Assembly: GCF_000383675.1 (NCBI RefSeq)
Contig: NZ_KB911823.1
Coordinates: forward strand, 415,305 to 479,304
Direction: 5' to 3'
DNA: 64,000 nucleotides
DNA from: Terracoccus sp. 273MFTsu3.1
Lineage (GTDB): Bacteria > Actinomycetota > Actinomycetes > Actinomycetales > Dermatophilaceae
The position numbers were made by a program, and so were the translations under genes. The notes under the pieces were generated by a model. That model saw only the letters and a list, made by a program, of their open reading frames with translations. It ran no database searches and had not been told where the DNA came from. Positions 59,659 to 64,000 of the stretch are shown piece by piece (position 1 is the stretch's first letter; each line of letters opens with the position of its first letter).

Positions 59659-60537
59659 ATGCGCGTTCGGTACCTCCGCAGCCCGCGGTGGGCCGTCGCC
59701 GCAACGAGCGTCGTGGTGTTCTTCGCTGGTTGTCTCGCGGGCTGCGACGCGGGTCGCGCCGCGAGCGACCCCACCGACCAGGGCCGGCCGACCATCGGCC
59801 GGCTCGACCGCACGGTGCGGGTGCTGCAGATGAATCTCTGCAACAGCGGACGTGCCGACTGCTACTCCGGCGGCCGTGCCGTCAGCACGGCAGTTGCGCT
59901 GATCCACGAGCACCGACCGGACATGGTCAGCGTCAACGAGGTGTGCCGCGATGACCTCCCCGTCCTCGAGCAGGCGATGTCTGCCGGCGTCGCGCCGCAG
60001 GCGGTCGCCTCGGCGTTCACGTCCGCGAAGGACCGCCACACCCATGCACCGGTCCGCTGTCTGAACGGCCAGGAGTTCGGCAACGGCGTCCTGGCCGGGG
60101 TCCCGCCCCCGGCCGTCGGCTCCCGCAGCTACAGCGGCGTCTACCCGGTTCAGGACCCGCACGACTCGGAGGAACGCGTCTGGGTCTGCATCGCCCTGGC
60201 CACCCGGTTCACCGCCTGCACCACGCACGCCAGCAGCGCCGACACCACGGTCGCCCTGAACCAGTGCCGGTTCCTGGTGAAGTCCGCGGTGCCCAGGATC
60301 AGCCGAGGCAACGGTGCCGGCCCGATCATCGTCGGCGCGGACCTCAACCTCGCGGCTCGCGGTTCACCCAGCCCCGAGGCGTGCCTGTCCGATGGCTACC
60401 AACGCACCGACGACGGCGGTCTTCAGAGCGTCATGGTCAGTCCGGGTGTCGGGGTGCGTGCGCACTCCGTCATCGACATGCAGGGCACCACCGACCACCC
60501 CGGCCTGCTGGTCGACCTCGTCCTTTCGGGCTCCTGA
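59659..60537 (+). CDS. Endonuclease/exonuclease/phosphatase family lipoprotein
   Basis: 292-aa exported protein: N-terminal RSPRWAVAATSVVVFFAGC then LAGC (Cys29 or Cys25 region), fitting a lipobox. The mature part has the EEP-superfamily active site: QMNLCNSG (Asn), SVNEVC (metal Glu), GADLNL (Asp, Asn) and the final TDHPGLLVDLVL (Asp-His). It hydrolyses phosphoester bonds, in nucleic acids or small phosphates, outside the membrane. Many Cys (about 9) suggest disulfides. An in-frame ATG three codons upstream is possible. Stands just before a very large secreted phosphoesterase protein. Confidence 0.82.
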   Translation: MRVRYLRSPRWAVAATSVVVFFAGCLAGCDAGRAASDPTDQGRPTIGRLDRTVRVLQMNLCNSGRADCYSGGRAVSTAVALIHEHRPDMVSVNEVCRDDLPVLEQAMSAGVAPQAVASAFTSAKDRHTHAPVRCLNGQEFGNGVLAGVPPPAVGSRSYSGVYPVQDPHDSEERVWVCIALATRFTACTTHASSADTTVALNQCRFLVKSAVPRISRGNGAGPIIVGADLNLAARGSPSPEACLSDGYQRTDDGGLQSVMVSPGVGVRAHSVIDMQGTTDHPGLLVDLVLSGS

Positions 60538-60680
60538 CGCAGGCTGAAACGCCTCCCCTTCTCACCCGACGCGAGCGACCGACCCGAGTCGGATTGGGTG
60601 CGGCGTCATCCAAAAGCCGTAGAGGCAGATCCGGCGTCCGCAGGGGCACCTCTGGGGGTCGAGTCCATAGCGTTCCAAGC

Positions 60681-63600
60681 ATGACTCCGTGGTCATCACC
60701 CCGGCTTTCGCGCCCGGCGTCCACCCGTGCGCGCCTGGCTCTGCGCGCTGCTGTGGTGAGCCTGGTCGCGGCGATGGTGCTTGCCGTCGGCGGCCGTCCC
60801 GTGGCCGCGTGGGCCGCGACCGTGTCGGACGAGGTGCACTACACGTTCACGGGCTCGACCTCGGTGGCCATCGACTGGCGCGGGCAGGCCAACGACGTGC
60901 GCTGGGGCACGACGACGGACTACGGAAACACCGCCACCGGAGTGACGCCGACCTGGATGCCGTGGTCGTCGCCCGGCCCGTTCTGGCAGCTGCAGATCGG
61001 GGGCCTCAGTCCCGGCAGCACGTACCACTACTCGATCGGCGGGGGCCCGGACTACACCTTCCACGCCCCGCCGACGACGAACTACCGGTTCGATGCCATC
61101 GGGGACGTCGGTGACACGGCGCACTTCGGCAAGCTCGGGACCACCCTCGACAACATCAGCGCGGACGACCCGTCCTTCGTCCTCATGGTCGGGGACCTCA
61201 CGTATGCCAACAGCGGGAGCAGCGGTCAGAGCGCCGTCGACACGCACTTCAACGACGTGATGCGCTGGAGCGGGCGGGCCGCGTACATGCCGGCCTGGGG
61301 CAACCACGAGTACGACGTGCCCGGCTCAGACGACCTGCGCAACTACAAGGGTCGCCTGCTGATGCCCAATGCTGCCGCCTCTCCCGGGTCTCCGGCGATC
61401 TCGTGCTGCGGCGACGACTGGGGGTGGTTCGACGCCGGTCCCGTGCGGTTCATCTCGTACCCGGAGCCCTGGACCGGTGCGTGGACCGACTGGCAGTCCA
61501 AGGCCGGCCCGCTGATGCGCCAGGCCCAGGACGACCCGACCATCAAGTACATCGTCACCTATGGTCACCGACCCGCCTACTCGACCGGCTACCACGCCGG
61601 CGAGACGCAGATCGCCTCGATCCTGGGCGGCTTCGGCGAGGCGTACAGCAAGTACGTGCTGAACATCAACGGCCACTCGCACGACTACGAGCGGTTCCAG
61701 CCCATCCAGGGCGTCACGCACGTCACGGTGGGGGCACCGTCCTCACTCGAGCAGCCGTGGACCAGTTCGGACGCGCGCACCGCGATGCGCGCCATGCACC
61801 TGTCCCACCTGCGGGTCGACGTCGGCGACACCGGGATCAAGCTGCAGGCGATCTGCGACCAGTCCACACCGGGTGAGGACCTCACGTGCAGTGCGGGAAG
61901 CGTCATCGACGAATTCGTCATCGGCACTCCGCCTGCCCTGCCGGTGGCCAGCGACTTCTACGTGGACAGGACGAGCCCGGTCTGCAGCGACTCCGGCCCC
62001 GGGTCCAAGGACGCCCCGTTCTGCACGGTCACCAAGGGGGTTGCCCGTCTGCAGCCCGGCAACGCCCTCTACATCGGAGACGGCAGCTACGCCGAGACGA
62101 TCAAGCCGTCCGTGTCGGGCACGGCGAGCGCCCCGGTCACGATCACCAGCTGGCCGGGCCGCAGCCCTGTCATCGGCAACGGTGTCACGAACGGGGCCTA
62201 CATCTCGAGCAAGAGCTACATCACGCTCTCCAACCTCACCTTCACGGCGACGACCGGCGACGGGGTCTATGTCACCAAGAGCGACCACATCACCGTCACC
62301 GGAAACACCGTGACCAACACCGGTCGGCAGGCACAGGGGGCGACGGCTCCCGGGATCAGCATCCGGGCCACCAACAACTCGGTGGTGTCCAACAACAACA
62401 CGACCCACAACAGCGACACCGGGATCTACGTGACCAACACGTCGACCGGCAACACGATCAGCAGCAACGAGTCGAGCTACAACGCACAGGGGTGGCAGCG
62501 GAACGCCAACGGCATCAACGTCACCAGTCCGGGCAACACCATCACCCGCAACGTCACCCATGACAACGAGGACACCGGAGTCCAGCTCTACACGGGAGCC
62601 AACAACAACCTGGTCACCCTGAACGTCACGTACAACAACGGCGACCACGGCATCGACAACCTCAATGTGACCGGGGGCCTGATCGTCGGGAACACCGTCT
62701 TCCACAACTGCACGAGCGGGATCAACCTCGAGGGCTCGACGTCGGGGAGCTATCGCATCGCGAACAACATTGCCGTCGACAACGCCGTCTACCCGGCATA
62801 CTCGGGCATCGCCTGCGCTCGGCGCGCCGGCAACATCGGCGTCTGGGACGGCGCCCAGAACTCCACGTCGGTCGATCACAACCTGGTCTTCCTGAGCAAG
62901 TCCGGAGTGATGTACGCGTGGGGAACGACGTACAGCTCGCTCACCGCGATGAAGGCGGCATCCGGCCAGGAGGCCGCCGGCATACAGGCCGACCCCCAGT
63001 TCCTCGACAAGCCTTCGTGGAACCTCCAGCTCAAGGAGGGATCGCCCGCCATCGACCGCGCGGACAGCGGGGTACCGGGTGAGCAGACCACCGACATCCT
63101 GAGCTACCCGCGGGTGCGAGACGTCAACGTCAGCAACGCCTTCGCAGCCGGACCACGCCTGTATGACGACCTCGGCGCCTACGAGTTCCAACCGGACATC
63201 GTGCCCGTCCCCATCCAGCCACCGGTCGCCGACCTGAAGCTCACCCCGACGCAGGGCACCGCACCGCTCGCGGTGACCGCAGACGCCAGCGCCTCCGTCG
63301 ACCCACAGGGGCAGGTCCTCAGCTACGCCTTCGACTTCGGTGACGGCACCGTGGTGCCGCCCCAGGCGCAGCCGACCTTCAGCCACACGTACCTCGACAG
63401 CGGGGTCTACACCGTCAGGGTCACCGCGCGGAACACCTCTGGTGTCACCGGCACCGCCAGCGGGACCCTCACGGTCAACGCGCCACCGCCGCCTCTCCTG
63501 CCGCCCACCGCCACGCTCTCCGTCACGCCGACCGATGGGGTTGCACCCCTGCAGGTGACGGCGGACGCGTCCGCCTCCAACGACCCCCAGGGCGCGGCAC

Positions 63601-64000
63601 TGACGTATGCGTTCGACTTCGGTGATGGGACGGTCCTGCCGGCTCAGACCGCTCCCACGGCGACGCACGTGTACCAGAGCCAGGGCACCTACTCGGCCAC
63701 GGTCACGGTGTCGAGTGCCACCGGGCTCTCCAGTACAGCCAGCAGCACGGTCACGGCGACGAAGGCCTCGAGCGTCCAGGCGCCCGCCGCATCGTTGAGC
63801 GTCACCCCGACCAGCGGCACGGCGCCCCTACCGGTGACCGCGGACGCGTCCGCCTCCACCGACCCGGAGGGCCAGAACCTCACCTACGCCTTCGACTTCG
63901 GTGATGGGACGGTCCTGCCTGCCCAGGCCAGCCCGACCGCCACGCACACCTACACAGCAGCAGGGTCGTACCTGGTGACGCTGACGGTCCGGAACACCAG
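60681..64000 (+). CDS. Large secreted metallophosphoesterase, beta-helix and PKD-repeat protein (3' end outside window)
   Basis: At least 1106 codons, open to the window end. Signal peptide about 1-45. A purple-acid-phosphatase-like N domain (about 48-130) precedes a calcineurin-type metallophosphoesterase (about 135-375) with IGDVGD (138-142), VGDLTYAN, WGNHEYD, YGHRPAY and NGHSHDYER. From about residue 424 comes a right-handed beta-helix region (Asn-rich repeats such as NNTTHNSDTGIYVTNTS) to about 840, then PKD-type domains starting near 849, 942 and 1035 (YAFDFGDGTV each time) with 279-nt periodicity. Likely a cell-surface or extracellular enzyme acting on phosphorylated polymers. ATG at 60681 lacks a ribosome site; the true C-terminus and any anchor lie outside. 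Confidence 0.88.
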   Translation, partial: MTPWSSPRLSRPASTRARLALRAAVVSLVAAMVLAVGGRPVAAWAATVSDEVHYTFTGSTSVAIDWRGQANDVRWGTTTDYGNTATGVTPTWMPWSSPGPFWQLQIGGLSPGSTYHYSIGGGPDYTFHAPPTTNYRFDAIGDVGDTAHFGKLGTTLDNISADDPSFVLMVGDLTYANSGSSGQSAVDTHFNDVMRWSGRAAYMPAWGNHEYDVPGSDDLRNYKGRLLMPNAAASPGSPAISCCGDDWGWFDAGPVRFISYPEPWTGAWTDWQSKAGPLMRQAQDDPTIKYIVTYGHRPAYSTGYHAGETQIASILGGFGEAYSKYVLNINGHSHDYERFQPIQGVTHVTVGAPSSLEQPWTSSDARTAMRAMHLSHLRVDVGDTGIKLQAICDQSTPGEDLTCSAGSVIDEFVIGTPPALPVASDFYVDRTSPVCSDSGPGSKDAPFCTVTKGVARLQPGNALYIGDGSYAETIKPSVSGTASAPVTITSWPGRSPVIGNGVTNGAYISSKSYITLSNLTFTATTGDGVYVTKSDHITVTGNTVTNTGRQAQGATAPGISIRATNNSVVSNNNTTHNSDTGIYVTNTSTGNTISSNESSYNAQGWQRNANGINVTSPGNTITRNVTHDNEDTGVQLYTGANNNLVTLNVTYNNGDHGIDNLNVTGGLIVGNTVFHNCTSGINLEGSTSGSYRIANNIAVDNAVYPAYSGIACARRAGNIGVWDGAQNSTSVDHNLVFLSKSGVMYAWGTTYSSLTAMKAASGQEAAGIQADPQFLDKPSWNLQLKEGSPAIDRADSGVPGEQTTDILSYPRVRDVNVSNAFAAGPRLYDDLGAYEFQPDIVPVPIQPPVADLKLTPTQGTAPLAVTADASASVDPQGQVLSYAFDFGDGTVVPPQAQPTFSHTYLDSGVYTVRVTARNTSGVTGTASGTLTVNAPPPPLLPPTATLSVTPTDGVAPLQVTADASASNDPQGAALTYAFDFGDGTVLPAQTAPTATHVYQSQGTYSATVTVSSATGLSSTASSTVTATKASSVQAPAASLSVTPTSGTAPLPVTADASASTDPEGQNLTYAFDFGDGTVLPAQASPTATHTYTAAGSYLVTLTVRNT

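Noticed and set aside
61743..63668. 641-codon minus-strand frame
   Set aside because: Shadow of the secreted phosphoesterase/beta-helix protein, whose plus-strand frame is continuous with clear motifs.
1..64000. CRISPR arrays, insertion sequences, prophage or integrative elements
   Set aside because: No regularly spaced repeats, transposase, integrase or att-like duplications at either tRNA were seen.

Overview
The window is a high-GC (roughly 70% or more) actinobacterial chromosome segment. Clues are strong GC codon bias, GTG starts, ATGA/GTGA gene overlaps, a mycobacterial-type FabG4/HtdX/FadA2 locus, GAF-ANTAR proteins, a DUF6325 protein and a Pls-type synthetase. It looks like Micrococcales (Intrasporangiaceae or a neighbour), but sequence alone cannot fix the genus. 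There is no phage, IS element, CRISPR or rRNA operon. Two tRNAs (Val-CAC, Gly-GCC) are present.

Layout. 0-5 kb: the 5' part of a secreted GH92 alpha-mannosidase gene (runs off the left edge) and thrS, separated by two nested inverted repeats. 5-7 kb: two overlapping GNAT genes. 7-13 kb: a fatty-acid beta-oxidation locus (MaoC hydratase, FabG4-type reductase, thiolase) divergent from a TetR regulator and an acyl-CoA oxidase. 13-21 kb: housekeeping (flavin reductase, MOSC-like protein, SulP transporter, pabB/pabC, Cys-type glutathione peroxidase, stand-alone LigD-type polymerase, ABM monooxygenase) and the two tRNAs. 21-26.9 kb: a class II glutamine amidotransferase, then a nearly mirror-symmetric module of small proteins (two SHOCT proteins, a DUF6325 protein, two paralogous 75-aa proteins) around a MalT/LuxR-type STAND regulator, with a conserved palindrome (core CTCTCGGAGAG) at two places. 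26.9-40 kb: a peptide and amino-acid use island: PepT-like peptidase, lipoprotein, Dcu-type dicarboxylate carrier, two further M20 dipeptidases, antiporter, ThrE-like exporter, MFS pump, APC amino-acid permease and an M24 Xaa-Pro peptidase. 40.4-46.6 kb: a 1349-aa Pls/PosA-type single-module NRPS, translationally coupled to a short M1 aminopeptidase and followed by an Sfp-type phosphopantetheinyl transferase. 46.7-54 kb: a DUF2252 protein, glutaminase, a tiny Cys-rich metallothionein-like protein with a palindrome upstream, two GAF-ANTAR regulators, and a secreted GH3 glycosidase with a changed catalytic dyad. 54-58 kb: a tightly overlapping three-gene operon (acyl-CoA-dehydrogenase-like, PIG-L deacetylase/methyltransferase fusion, GT2 glycosyltransferase) and a third GAF-ANTAR protein. 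58-64 kb: small envelope proteins, an endonuclease/exonuclease/phosphatase-family lipoprotein, and a very large secreted protein (metallophosphoesterase, beta-helix, PKD repeats) that runs off the right edge.

How it fits together. The centre suggests a bacterium that imports and hydrolyses peptides, deamidates glutamine and exchanges C4-dicarboxylates, possibly under the MalT-type regulator. The best candidates for undescribed biology are the mirror-symmetric regulator module with its palindrome, the Pls-like synthetase/peptidase/PPTase triad, the PIG-L/GT2 operon, and an octamer (CGGCATAC or its complement GTATGCCG) that I count 22 times, about ten-fold above a simple expectation.
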